Both the position numbers and the translations under genes were made by a program. Shown one piece after another: positions 37,476 through 50,397 of a DNA stretch of 64,000 bases. The stretch lies in NCBI RefSeq assembly GCF_041296385.1, contig NC_091015.1, positions 90,690,004 to 90,754,003 of the forward strand. The letters run 5' to 3'. This DNA is from Aphelocoma coerulescens. Taxonomy: Eukaryota > Chordata > Aves > Passeriformes > Corvidae. The notes under the pieces were generated by a model that saw only the letters and a list, made by a program, of their open reading frames with translations, searched no databases and was not told the DNA's origin. Numbering within the stretch: the first letter of the stretch is position 1; every line of letters starts with the position of its first letter.

Positions 37476-38742
37476 TCCTATTTCTGTCTGTCTGGTTTGT
37501 TCAAGGATAGTATCAAACAGAAGTCTCCCTAGCTACCAACACAGCTTACAGTTCTGGGATTTTTCCCTTTCTTTCAAACAACTTCATGCTTTGGATTTAC
37601 GAAAATTTATAACCTAAGGGAACAATACTTCAAGGTTAATGCAGTCAGCCTTGACAATCCTCCTCCAGAAAAATTGTACATTAGCCTGTACAGGAACAGC
37701 TGTGATACGGCAGAAACATAAAATGCTGCACGTATTTCAGATACTGTATAAAATACTTGTATTTTTGTTTTCTCTGCACCTTCCCACCTTCCTTGGGTGA
37801 ACTGGTTCTGTTTGAAGTTTTTTTGGTTTTGGCATATTTGTTTTGGTTTTTTTTTACCACACTGAAATTTAGCACATGTAGGTATAGCATGATGGTGTGG
37901 AAACAAATTATTTAACATGCACAGGGAGAAATGAACTACTGTCAAATGACACTGACAGGATCTTGTGCCTTTTTTGTACTTAAAATTTGCTTGAACAGAC
38001 AGTATTAATATCTGAGTTAATTGATAACACAGACTAGAAAGAATATTATCAACTCACAATTAATTTGTCTTCTAAGATGCCAGATACTGTAGCTAACTCT
38101 GCTCCTGATTCTAGGACTTGCTGAATTAATAGAGTTGTAAGGAGTTAGGAATGCAGTGTCCAAAATTACTTCCTTATTGCAATTTTTAGACAAGGGTGGA
38201 AAAATAATTAACATGGGTACCTGTTTATGCCTATGAGTACAGAAAGCAGAGACAGAAAAAGCATCAGAATACAACCTCTTAGGCTCAGGATATAAAAGTT
38301 AGTTTCTAACTAATTCTTTCTCCAAGTTGTTACATGAAAAATTGGGTGATTTAGATATAGGAATTTGCAGGTCTTTGAAATATGGCGAAAACAATCTTGT
38401 TCAAAAGAGAAGACACCCGTTGAAATGCCAGTGGCATGCAGAAGTAGGATTATATCAATCCTTAAACTTCTGACTAACATCTCTGCAGCCCTCTGCTTGT
38501 ACAAATGGCAGCTAGTGCAGTGGAGAATAAAATGTCTTCAATCCTTAAACTAAAATATAGCAATATCTCTGTGTAACCAGTGCTTTTAAAAGAAGACTTA
38601 TTTTGCTTTACATTGCTGCTATAAGCACTCAAACTATGGCAAGGTAGTAATAATTTTTCAAAACACTTAAATTTTTCATGTGTTCTCATCTGATTATATA
38701 CCAAAATCATGTATTAGATGAAGCAGATCAACTCTAGCATAA
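37476..38742. other. Unique AT-rich sequence, no gene seen
   Basis: Short open frames on the minus strand at 37607-37945 and 38017-38274 lack any supporting feature. Confidence 0.4.
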
Positions 38743-38747
38743 TTGTA

Positions 38748-40144
38748 TGTCATGGGTTGGCAAGCATAGTCCCAGAAGTGATGTTCTTGCAAAGGGGTGC
38801 TTACAGCTTCCTCTGTGACCTGATAGAACCTATCAGATGGCCAGTTTGAATATGGACAATTCTTTGAGCCACTTAAAGTTGTGACCGCCTCTGTGATCCA
38901 CACTTAAGAACAGACTAACTCCCCCCCAGGCTCTCTCTCGTTTCCAGTGCTGGGACAGGTGGCTGCAGGCCCTGTGTGAGGGCCAGCGGGCCCGGCCCAG
39001 GCCATGCTCGGGCCAGGCCGGGCTGGGTCACGGCCATCCTGGAGCCGATGGGCCCAGTTTCCACCCATGGAACCCCCCCCACAGCCCTGCTGTGGGCAGA
39101 CGGCCGGATCCCCCTCTCCGCTGCTGCCAAGATTCAGCTAAAGCTGCCCTGCAGAGGTCATGTGACCAACAGTGATAAGTGAAATTCCAGCTGCAAGGCC
39201 TAGGTGAGATTAACCCTTTTAGTGCTGTGAAGAGCTGAAAACCTGAGGGAAGAGAAAGAGGAGATGCTTAAAGCTAAAAGTCTGTTGTGAAGCTATGATA
39301 TATCAGAGTATCCCGTTGTAATTTCATGAAGACATGGGGGGTGGAGTGTTCAACTCGTGCTTGTGAGCAAAAGCACCTGCACTGAGATAGGCAGGTGCTG
39401 ACACAGCTGTAATTTCATGAGAACTTTGAACAGGGAGAGATGGAAGCGATGAGGACTTTTGCTCCAAATGGGAAAGGAGAAAACCTCAGTTCCTAGAGAT
39501 GCTCCCAGAGATAGTCCTAAAGATGAAGATGAGGAGGACCCTTTGCTCCCAGGGAAGGAGAAGGGCTTCTGTTCTTAGAGATGAAAATGCTCCCAGAGAT
39601 GGGTGAAGAGAACTTTTGTTTCTGAATGGCTCAACCTTAAAATTGTACCCCAAAATCCTTTAAGATTGGACCCTCGAAAGCAGTTGTGGGAAAAGCTGCA
39701 AGTCAGGGGAAGGGACTCACATGTGAGCAGAGAGACTCCTCTTTCTAAATGGACTGAACAAATTTATTTGGAAGTGGGCGGCTGTCTCATTGTGATACTG
39801 TTTTCATAGCACGAGCAAGAAGAGACTTCTCTTTCTAAATGGACTGAACAAGGAAGTGATGGAAGTGATAAACAGACTGAACATCTCAAGGGTTGTTTTT
39901 TTACATTGTCACTTGGAGATGGGAGAAAGGTGGGGGGAGGAGAAGAGTTCTGAAGGTGTGGTATGATTTTTTTTTTCTTCTTTTAGGTCTGTTAATAAAC
40001 TTCTTTATATTCTTTCAAGCTTGGTGCCTGCTTTGCATTTCTCCTAATTCTTATCTCACAGAAGGTAAACATTAATGAGTATTTTGGACCAAACCGCTAC
40101 ACTAAATTGGTGTTTCCGTCTGGTTACAAACCAAACCTGCTACA
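38748..40144 (+). mobile_element. Solo LTR (passerine family B, copy 1), plus strand
   Basis: Begins TGTCATGGGTTGGCAAGC and ends CCTGCTACA. An AATAAA signal at 39994-39999 in GTTAATAAACTTC, followed by T-rich sequence, sets the plus orientation. The U3 contains a very GC-rich island (about 38960-39120) and purine-rich repeats of the form 'gctcccagagat'. The phrase CTTTCTAAATGGACTGAACA occurs twice, about 90 bases apart. Flanking 5-mers are TTGTA (38743-38747) and CTGTA (40145-40149), a target duplication with one change. It aligns along nearly all its length with the LTR at 50398-51744. At 1397 bp it is a long LTR with no retroviral coding sequence beside it. Confidence 0.87.
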
Positions 40145-40149
40145 CTGTA

Positions 40150-43100
40150 GAATAGACTCACCTTGACATCTACTCTTACATTTTTTTGGACTGGGTATCT
40201 ACAGTGGTATTGTACAATGTAATGTATGAATCATTAGAACAGTGTGCATTATGACAAAAAAAAAAGGATGCATATTTGTGTGAAATTTCTCACCACAGTA
40301 CTTCAGCTCTTCTTTAGAACTTGTTCAGAATCTTGGTTGAGAAAATATATCACAGATTGCTACAGCAAATGAAGTTATTATTAGTAATTTACAGTTTCTT
40401 TGACCAATTAACAAAAATTTTAAAGTGACTTTCCTTTTGTCTTTATTCTGTTCTGTATATGAAGTGGAAAAAACCCTTTATAATTCTATAAAATGAGTAT
40501 TTTATTTTGGTTATGGATAGTTTCCATGAACCTTATTCTGCATGCAGGATAAATTTGAATATTATTCACCTCTTGGTCAAAAACCTTGTTGTACAGGAAC
40601 ATTATCCATTCAGTGAAGGGGTTAAGCTGTCAGCCAGATTGTATTTTGGATGTTTGCAGTCAGTGCTATAAAGGAGAAGTAAATAAATCCCTTAGGCTTA
40701 AATAGCAAAAATGTATTAGTGAGATGCAGAACTACTGACCTAAGTGGGCCTTTAATCAAACATCACAGAGTGCCGTATTATGGAAGAGTGTTGATTAGGG
40801 TGAACTGAAATTAGGCATGGAGATTAAAGCTGGTCAAAAAAATTTTAGAATCTCAGAGATTGTGTGATAAGATGAAATGCAGTGGTTTCTAAGAGATGCA
40901 TGTTCATGCCTCTGAGTTCCTGATTTTCTGTGACAAGGCCTCCCAGACCTGCATTTACGCCTCTACTCATTTAAATTTCATAGTGCAGTCCCACCTACTG
41001 AGAGAGCCAGCCCTACAGCTCCATCCAATCCACTGTTTCAACAGCTCAGGCTGTCAACCCTATCATATCCCCACAGTTTTTCCATTTCCTCCCTTGATAC
41101 ATCAGAAAGTGCATAGCTTCAGGCTCTTGATGTCATGCATGTTTTCCACCTTCCATTTTTTCTATTTGTACAGCCTGTCAGCTTTTTTCATCCTTTCAGT
41201 GAAGTGCAGCCACTGCTGATACCTTTGGGACCCTGTAGCACACACCCAAGTTTTTTGCTTTTTTTGGGCTGATATCTGCTTCTAGATGTTGAAACCAACC
41301 TCATACTAATCAGTCTTTGCATTCTATAAAGCTGTTTCACTCAGGCTGTTAGTAGTTTGATTTGTACTGAAATCTATTTTGGGAATGTGTGACAGGCTTG
41401 ATGTAATTTAAAGCTTAGAAATGTCTCCTACTCATTGAGAGTTCTGTCTGAACTTGCATGTTCATGTATGCACTTGAAAATTATTAAAATCTTGGGGGTG
41501 GTTGTCCTCTAGCATGACTCACTGCTGACTGGAGCTCTGAGCTGGTTCCCCTGTCCTCTTTCCTTCATATATTTTTCACTTGTTGCAATGGTTGCTCCTG
41601 TTGAAGACGAGATGTGCTTTTAGATATGATGCCCTCTTGATGTTTCATGCTGAGTCTAAGAAACAGCAGTGCCACTAATTGTAATTTCTCTTTCTCCCCT
41701 ACTGACTCCTCCTGATAATAAAAAATAATGTTTCTTGGAGGTAGGCCAGTAGTGAAGCTGACAGTCCCAGAAGCCTCTTAGTAATACTCCTTCAATGAAT
41801 TTCCAGGCGTGGTGACCGCAATGCAGTAGAGCAGATTCTTTAGACAAGGTCAGACTGGTATTCAGCAGAATGCAAATGGAATTGTAACTCAGCACAGACA
41901 TATCTCACTCTGTCACATGTGCAGCCTGCTGACAAATTAATAACTCTTTCAGGATTTAAATGCAGATGTATTTCAAGGCTGTTCACTACTTTGGTGGCAA
42001 CTCTAATGTTCTTGGATATACCTACCGTATACATTTTTTTTTCTTTATGAGGTGAATCACTGAGCAGGGAACAATTATAGCCTAACTGCTCATATCCCAT
42101 TGAGTATTACAGCGGGTTGATGTTAGTTCACAGTGCTCTCTGCAAGCTGTCCATATATCAGTTGTTTGAAAGGGATCTCATGAGCTGCTGCATGCATGGA
42201 CAAAAGCTGTATTTTCTTTCTACCTGTCTTACAAAGATGAGGTCACCATACCAGTGCCTGAAGCATAAGAGTCATACTGAAGCTTTCCATTCTGCCATCA
42301 GTTACCACTTCCATCAGTTTTAGGAAGTTGTGCTGGTGTTACTTCTGTCTGTCTCTGCTTTGATTCTATGAATCACAGTACCACAATACCCCATACAGTG
42401 GATCATATATGTTTTTCAGGGGGTAGCATATGAACCCCTGGCATGTCGCAGATGCTGACTTAGAAATATTCTTACAATTTTTACAATGCTTAATGTGAAA
42501 AAAAGCTTCTTCAAGCAGATCTGGAGGAGGGCTTGCAGGTGGAAAAGAGGAAGATTTCCCGGTGTTGCTTGTCCCTCCCTTTATCTGTGGCAAAGATCTG
42601 CCTTCAGGGGCTGATCCAGAGAAGAAAGTGCAAGAATGTGTATGTAGAGGGACTTGTTCAAGACCTGCCAAGTGCAGGCACGTGCTCTGCAGCATCCACA
42701 CATACATCTCCAATTATGTGTTGCAGGAGAGAGGGCTTTGCAGTAAAATCTTGTAGTAGGGGGCCAGAGACTTGTCCAGGACAAAGGCTGGAAAGGAGAC
42801 CCTTCCCCCAGGTAGTTGCAGACATAGTTCTTTCTCTGGTGGTGGTGATGGTGTAGCTACTCAAGATGAAGGGGAAAGCTAAGGAATTAGAAAGCCCTGA
42901 ACATGTCTGAAAAAAATCTTGCTTTGGTGTTTGGCCCAGTACTAGATTTCATTTTATCAAATGGGGAAAGTTTTTCAAGGCTTGAAGAGCAAGATGTGGG
43001 TAGTGACTTCATGGTGTTGTCTATTACAAAATTTAGCCAGCAGCAAAACAGAGGCCTCCAACTGAGCACAGTCTGACCTGTTGAAAAGCTTGTTGCAGTA

Positions 43101-43986
43101 CTCAGGGACTGGGCCAGGCACACCTGGTGCTCCAGAGGACAAGGGAGAATGAGGGAAGAAAATGTTGAGAAGACCAAGGACATACAAAAGTAAGAAGAAG
43201 CAGCTGAAGAGGAGAAAGATCTGAAAAGATAAAAATGACAACTGGCCAGTAGCACGGCAAAAAATGAAATTAAACAGCAGAAAGAGGCACATGAGGCTTG
43301 GGCTTGGAAACATGCACTGAATCTCATGATTCTTGAGAGTTCTGTTAGTCTCCTTTTACACTAGATAAGGATGGGAAGGATTCAGCCTGGTACAAGGCAG
43401 GTTTGGAAGGCAATGGATTGTTCCAGTCTCCTCTCTCCTCGTATCTGGGGAAATCTTGGAGTGAAATTTCTTATTTTCCATATGAAAACTTTACGTACAA
43501 TGGATTTCTTTTTTTAATTTCAACTACATGTCAAGGAGCGGTGTAGCATGTGTCAAGTGAGGAAATTCTAAAATTAATCAGGTCCAATAAAAAACTGTAA
43601 GGGTAAATACTTCTCTGTTAAACATGTTCTCCAAGAGATGAGACACAGATGTATGCCTGTGTCATGAGTTTCACATGTTGCAAATGTGCACAAAATTACA
43701 TTCCTGATTCCAAGTGATCTGAACTGATATTCATACTGTTGCAGTAGTAATGTTTTAATTTACTGTTGCTTTATATTCCCAGAGAAAGTAGGAGCATATT
43801 TCAGCAAACAATAATATATAATAGATTGAAAATTATAGGACAGACATGACCTGCCTTGCTCATCTTCAAGTCAAAAATTATGCAGCTGTGAATTGATTAA
43901 TTTGTCTTTATGACTATAGAAGTAATTTTGAGTGAGTGAGAAGTCTACATGTACATGAGATCCCAATATAAGCATTTCTTAGGAGA
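40150..43986. other. Unique sequence, no supported gene
   Basis: Mostly AT-rich. A purine-rich section at 42850-43345 has a coding-like frame with breaks and is listed separately. A 146-codon minus-strand frame at 43327-42887 overlaps it and is Ser/Cys/Phe-rich with no motif. Single frames of this length are expected by chance in 64 kb. Confidence 0.4.
42855..43345 (+). pseudogene. Possible decayed coding stretch, origin unknown
   Basis: From an ATG at 42903 one plus-strand frame runs about 147 codons with only four stops. It shows protein-like pieces such as LALVFGPVLDFILSNGE and a Lys/Glu/Gln-rich coiled-coil-like tail (NEIKQQKEAHEAWAWKHAL). A single-base shift upstream joins it to KGKAKELESPEHV. 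This could be a broken processed pseudogene or an old transposon fragment. It could equally be chance, because purine-rich DNA has few stops. I recognise no parent protein and see no poly(A) tail or target duplication. Confidence 0.15.
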
Positions 43987-44222
43987 AATCACAGAATCAT
44001 GGAATATTTTGCTTTGGAAGGTACGCACAAAGGTCATCTAGTCCAACCATCCTGCAAGCAGCAGGAACATCTTCAACTGGAGCAGGTTGCTCAGAGCCCA
44101 GTCCAACCTGACCTTAAATGTTTCCAGGGATGGGACCTCCACCAGCTTCCTGGGCAACATCTTCCAGTACTTCACCACCCTCAATATGAAAGATTTCTTC
44201 CTAATATCTAGCCTGAAATGAC
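43987..44222 (-). mobile_element. CR1 LINE 3' end fragment, minus strand
   Basis: Begins at the left with the reverse complement of the CR1 terminal octamer (AATCACAGAATCATGGAAT), followed by the 3' untranslated words GGTCATCTAGTCCAACC and the end of ORF2 (CTCCACCAGCTTCCTGGGCA). About 235 bp, 5'-truncated. Confidence 0.92.
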
Positions 44223-47200
44223 ACCAGAGTTCTTGCTAAAATTTGACAATTTAAAGAAATGAAAAATGACTGTAAACATTATGAACTGTGTAAATATAAT
44301 ATATAATGTAAGTTCAATATGCTAAAGTGCACTTCAGTTTTTACAGCTATGAAAGTTAAAAAAAAAATTACACCAAAATGACTAGAGTGTGCTTCTAGTC
44401 TTTGAGAAGATGTTTGTCTGCAAGTCACATTTGGAGTACATCTTATGTTCAAGGTGAGTAATATTGAAAAATGAGGAGGTAGATTCTTAGTGAAAGAATA
44501 CAAAAATCAGAATGCTGCTCAGTTCTCATGTCAATAGCTTTAGCCATCTAGTTGAAACAAGCTTAATGGCACTGGTGTATTTTTCTTAGATTAAAATGTA
44601 AGAATAAGCTAGGAAAAATAATTTTCTGTGTCTGCAGGATATTTTGTTCCGTTTGAAAATGACAATAACAAAATGAAAGCATACATAAATATCATTTACA
44701 TAAAAAAGGCACAGTATTGTCTTTTCTTAAAATGTATGCATTCAAGTCCATTTTGCATGGAGTAAATCTTATCTTGCTTTTACTGTTTTAGACTAGCATA
44801 GTTATTCAGGCCTATTAGTAATGTCGTAAGTTTTGACAATGAACATAACTGTTGTCTTCTAAATTTTGAAGAACTGTCAAATCTTCCTTATCTTTTATTT
44901 TAAGAAACTAGGTCTTTATCAGTTAACAGAAAATAGCAAAGACATTCATGTTTTTTGGCTAGATTTCTACCACTCTTACAAGTTATATAGATTGAAAAGA
45001 AGTAATCTGATTTATTCTACTGAAGCAACACAATGTGAAATAATATCTTTTTAAAAAAGTTTTTTTTTCACTCTGTCATGAAGAAGGGTAGGGGGAAGGT
45101 GTAAACAAATAAAAAAAATAAAAAGACCAAAATAAGAAACAATGCCTCGATTGCTACTCACTCTTGCAGTCATTGTAGAGAGATGTTATATTAAGAAATA
45201 GGAAGCTTGACAATGTTGATTAACTCTGTGAGTGCATCTAAGCACTATATATTGTTTACACTACAAAATCACATTAGCAGTTCACTTTCCACAAATTAAA
45301 CTTTGCTTTCCAGCTAACTAATTATATGTATTATTTTGGCACCTTTGTAAGAAAAGAAGTGGAATATATGATGCTTCAAAAACTTTATTATTGAGTAATT
45401 TTGTGCCAAAACTAAAATGCACAACCATTCTTCTGAAAGTAAATTAGATGTGCTTTAACAAGAGAAAAATTCAGATAGGTCAATAATTATGGTCACATTT
45501 TCAGAGATTTTGGGAATTTTCTGGTCTAGAAAAGACATTGAAATTATAGATTCGGTGGGAGGGAATGGGAGTGGATCCTGCTTTTCGCTTGAACAGCAAA
45601 ACAGATTCTGTGCAAACGTTAAATTAAAATGCATCCTACATATTTTGGGGAGGGGAGGCTTAAATGTGAGTGGAGAGAAATATAGTAGTGTGTAATCTAG
45701 TGTAGTAAAGAATACTTTTTCATTTCTAAAGACACATTTTCATTTCTAAATTGTTTTTGCACTTCACAATGCTTAGCTAATATGCTGTCAATCAGAAAGA
45801 TGTATTTTTTCTGGAATTTTTTCACAGTTGCTGCAAAGTAAAGCATATATGTTCACCTTTAAGGTTTCTCTCCTTAAAGGGGCTAAGTGAACCCCTTTCC
45901 TCACAACACAGTAGGTCATAAAGTATTCCTAACAGAACATGTTACATGCTGCTTTTGTTCATCTTTCCATCTCTTCAGATGAGATGCAGGGCAGGGTTTT
46001 CAACATGGCTGGTTAGCCTAAATTGTCCTTGCTGTACTCTTAAGATTTGTATAGCAATTCACCTTAATTGTTTCCTTTTTTTAATAACTGAAGACATATT
46101 TGAAGGGGACTCTCTGCTATGAATAATGTATACTAGAACAAGATTTTGCTTTGTCATTATATACATCTGACATTTGTTGACTATTTAATTTCTGTCTTTT
46201 AAAAATTTATCCAACACTTCAGAATAAATAAAAGCGTTGAACAGATTAGGTTTGATTCTTGCTTCCTCCTTTTGTGTCCTAGACTTCATGTTTAAAATTG
46301 AGCTTTTATTCGAGATTTTTACAGTGTCTAATAGAAATCAAGGCTTTAAACACATTAAATGTCCTTTGACTTCACATTCCACTTCACATTTCACTTCACT
46401 TAATTTTGAGGAGAAAACAGAAAACAACTTTGTACCTCATTTGGCACTATGACAATAAAATCTTAAATTATTTGGGAAAGCATTGGTCAGGATCTACATG
46501 ATATGTTGGAACCATATTGAAAACATATTTGAAACAAAAAATGATTTTATTATGTGGTATATATTTTTACATCTTTTCACCTAACTGGTTTTAAAGACCT
46601 GCTCAGTGACTGGGTTAAAAATTCTTTTGGTTTTAAAATATTGTTATGTGAAGTGATGTATTTGCAGAACTCTTGTTTGAAAGGCATAATTTAACCAAAA
46701 ACTATATATAAAAAAATAAGTAGAAAGACCTGCAAAACTTTACCACATAAGAATCTTGGCACTATTTTTGGCTGAGTTCATGTATGTTTTTCACTGTTCA
46801 GTACTTGCACCTGACAATAACTGTGTGCTTTATTTGTTTCTACCAATTATTTCAAGTATTCAAAACTTTCTCTTTGCTTGGAACTAGTGAAGACTAGATA
46901 AGTCTCTTCCTGGCCAAGAAAATTCACCTTTCAGGGGGCATTATGTCAATTATCCTTGGATTAAATGACATGTTCTGGGTTCAGTTAAACTGTGAGGGAA
47001 ATAAGACTGTAAATGAAGTAATATTCCTTACTCCTGCTCAATACCTTATTAGCATTTCAATTAAAAAAAAAATTCACCAGTTTATCATGGTCTGGTTCTG
47101 ACTTTGAGTATTAGTGTTATGTTCTTATCAAACCTGTATCTTGTGAGAAAAGCAATAGCACTTTTTTCACTTAACAGAAAAGCATCTTTTTCAAAATTAA

Positions 47201-50059
47201 GAGTAGGTAACATGAATTCTTTTTTCTTTATTCAGGTCATGAGATGTCATTCTCAAAACCTTTACAATCTGTAAGAATTTGATGCTCAAGAACAATTAAA
47301 ATTTATGAATCTGTGGTGTGATTCACTACATAGTCTGACTCTGGTGTGGTAAATGGAAAGCTTTTTCATAGATTTCAATTTTACTGTTGAATCTGACACT
47401 GTTGGATTTGTCTCTGTTTCTTTGGTCTTCTAGATCTATTAGCACTCCATGTTCTCACTTAAAATCCTGTGGTGCTGTGCTGTCTTCACAAGACAGTACC
47501 TTCAGTTTCCCAATAAGCATCTTTCAATCTGTAGTAATGACATCTTTTCTGGAGCTAGGACTCCAAAAGCTCTTTTTTTTTGTCATGGGCCAAGGTGATT
47601 GACTCAAATGCATGTTCAGTTTTCTGGTTTTGTCTTTCCCTTCATGAACTGATCTCTTTGATTCTGAAATCAATGAGGGACAATAACACTTAAAGGCAAT
47701 TAGATTTTGTTAGTTTGTTTGGTTTTTGGGTTTTGGTGGGTTTTTTTTTTTTTTTTGGTTGGTTGGTTTTTGTTTTGCTTTGTTTTGTTTTTCCGTGTAA
47801 CATGCACAAATACAATGTCTCTGGCATGTTTAGCATTCTTTTGCTATCTGGAATGAGAGTTTCAAGGAAAGCATCACCACCCACTACTAGATTGTTTCTG
47901 TCTGGTTTTCCTCAGTTGAGGGTTTATTTTAATTTTAATACCATATGGTAAATTTCTACCCTGATTACTGGTACCAATCAATGTAGAACTTGGTATGCTG
48001 ATTTCTGCCTTGAAGACAACCATAGTTTTCCTCCATGTCTTCGTTGTCTACCTTGGAAAGAGTCCCAAAATCTTGACATCTACTCCTGAGACTTTATTCT
48101 GGAGTATTAATGACTGGGAGAAAAAGCAAGTCTATTTAGCAAGTGGAATATGTTATTAGAGAGGAAGTGAAGCAGCCTGCTGACCAATCTGATCTATATT
48201 CCTCTGAAGAGACTTCTCTCAAAAATTTGCTTTTCTGGGCTTCCTTCACCTCATTCCAGACAACAAAAGTTGATTTATAGCACTTAAAATTTTTATTTTC
48301 ATTTAGAGCTGGAGTTGATGTGCTTTATAGACTCATAAAGTAAGCAAGGCCAGGACAATTACTGGAAGTAATGGCAGTTATAAATTTACTTATTTGGGAC
48401 TAGTGTAATAGTGGATTACTTTTATGTCACTGTTTAACAGTTAGGACATCATGATAGACTTAACTATTTCTAAGCATATGTAGTGAGACAGAAGGTGAAT
48501 ACGTACAAGGTTTTATGATAGCCATTAAAGGTTATGAGATTTTGCACATTATATTTGTGACTTCAGTAATTCTCTTTACATTTGACTTGATTGCTGCATT
48601 TCTTGTTGCACAATATAAAGTGCAGGAAGCCAATGTAGGTTGCTTGGTTTTGGGTTTTTTTTTGATGTGAACAACAGTGAAAATGTACCTAGACATTTTC
48701 TTTTAAAAGGTTGGATTAAATGAAAGTGACGGAAGAAAATTTCCTTTTAAGAATTTATTTTATATGGTTTTGAAACTATCTGACAGTGAGAAAATGTAGA
48801 ATCTTATCCCCTGGCACTAGGGTACTGAAATGTATATATTTCTGAAATATGATTGTGTAGTCCAGTTGGTTTTCTAGAAAACCTGAGGACGTTTGTTGCT
48901 TAAGCTTCTTTGTGCATATCTGGATATGAACATATTACAACATATAAGATAATATGTTAACAAATATGATTACTCTTCGTATTGTACAGAAAGTAGTAAT
49001 AAAAAACCGTAGTGCTTGTGTCACTCAAATAATAATAAATTTGAACACCCAAATAAAATATACTGAAGAACACTTGCTAGTCACCCATTTATAGGTTTGG
49101 GTTTCCATGATAGCTTTTCTGTGTTTTGTTTTGAGGCTAATGAAATAAGTATGATGCTCTCAAGTGAGAGGGCATCCAAGTGAGAGGTGATAGAAGAGAT
49201 TCAGCTGCACTGCAACATGAATATAATTAAACTTATTAATATAATTAAACTAATATTAAGTTAATATTTCAAAATATTTCTGTAGGCATGTTTCTAATCT
49301 TCAATTATGTGTAAATATTTGACTACACATTTATATTGAATTTAAAATTAGAGCATAAATAACAGTTGATGCTTCTCCTTTAAAGTATTACAGGCCTAGA
49401 TGCTTTTCTTAACACCATAAATATTTAAAACATATTTAATTATATATATTATGTGAAAACTATGTAGCATTTAGATAAAATTTATTTTTATACTTTTGGT
49501 AATTTGAATTTTACTACCTGCTGAGGGAAGAGAGCAGAAATCAAAATAACATAAATTTGCCTTAGGCATTTGAAGTGGAATACACTCTATGCAGATTTTA
49601 AATAGAAATATCTGTGAAGGTGTGTGTGTTTGGTTAACAAAGGTTTACGAATGAAAAGGAGTAAGCTTTATACCAAGATCAAAATGTCTTGGATGTCTAA
49701 TATACCATTATGAAATGTAATGCACTACTTAGAAGTTAAGCTCTCACACTACAGTGCTATGAATTAGAAAAGCTGATTACATGACTCTATGGCATGTATT
49801 CTGAGATGACAGGTAATCACTTATTTCAAAATAAAGCAGATTGGTTTTGACAATATTCTGTTGTAAACTTGCCCTATTCTGTGTTGTAATGAATCCCAAG
49901 GAATGCTGGGTCTTGCGTGGCAAGTTACTCCTTGGGGAGCTGTTTTCCAAGGTCTTTGAGAAAGAAGTAGCAGCTGTCAAACATCTCAAATGCCATTGTA
50001 TTAGGTGTAGGGGCCAAGGTTTTGGTAGCAGTGGGAGCCTGTGGGACCAGTGCATTGTT
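44223..50059. other. Unique AT-rich sequence, no gene seen
   Basis: Nothing beyond chance frames. A T/G-rich low-complexity run lies at about 47705-47795, with a 16-base T run and TTTTG units. A patch at 49890-50059 is less AT-rich and could be an old repeat that I cannot name. Confidence 0.45.
47705..47795. repeat. T/G-rich low-complexity tract
   Basis: GGTTTTTGGGTTTTGG, a long T run, then GGTTGGTTGGTTTTT and TTTTG units. Simple sequence with no known role. Confidence 0.8.
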
Positions 50060-50397
50060 TCCCTCCATTGAACTTGAAGTGGTTCTTTTCTCTAACCTAT
50101 TGAGGTCCCCTGAATGGCTACAAACCCATGTGATGTGTTGGCAGCTTCTCCCAGTTCTGTGTCACCTGCAAAAGTGCTGAGGGTGCACTCTCTTCCCATC
50201 ACGTGTGTCATTAATGAGGAGGTTAAACTGTGCTGGCCCCATTAAGGACTCCTGGAGTACATAACTAGTGACTGGCTGCCTGCTGGGCTTTGTGCCACTG
50301 ATCATCACCTTCTGGGCTTGGCAGTTCAGCCACTTTCCTCACCATTCACTAATCTAATTTGTATTTGAACATTTTTTCAGTGAGCACTTTATAAGAG
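50060..50397 (-). mobile_element. CR1 LINE reverse-transcriptase core, minus strand, left piece of an interrupted copy
   Basis: The minus strand reads part of ORF2 further upstream than the other CR1 copies here. The region of the catalytic YADD/FADD motif reads TLSTFAGDTELG at about 50185-50150, so one catalytic aspartate is replaced by Gly. Flanking phrases such as CTGGCCCCATTAAGGACTCC and GTGCCACTGATCATCACC are CR1-typical but diverged, so the copy is old. The right edge is the 5-bp target (AAGAG, 50393-50397) of the LTR that split it; the CR1 resumes at 51745. The left boundary is approximate. Confidence 0.82.

Noticed and set aside
42887..43327. 146-codon minus-strand open frame beginning MRFSACFQAQ
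   Set aside because: Ser/Cys/Phe-rich antisense of a purine-rich stretch, with no motif or splice context. A frame this long is expected about once by chance in 64 kb of two-strand sequence.
49990..50045. Resemblance to the family-A LTR start (CCAAGGTTTTGGTAGCAGTG)
   Set aside because: Only about 20 bases match, with no LTR end or flanking duplication. Too short to call.
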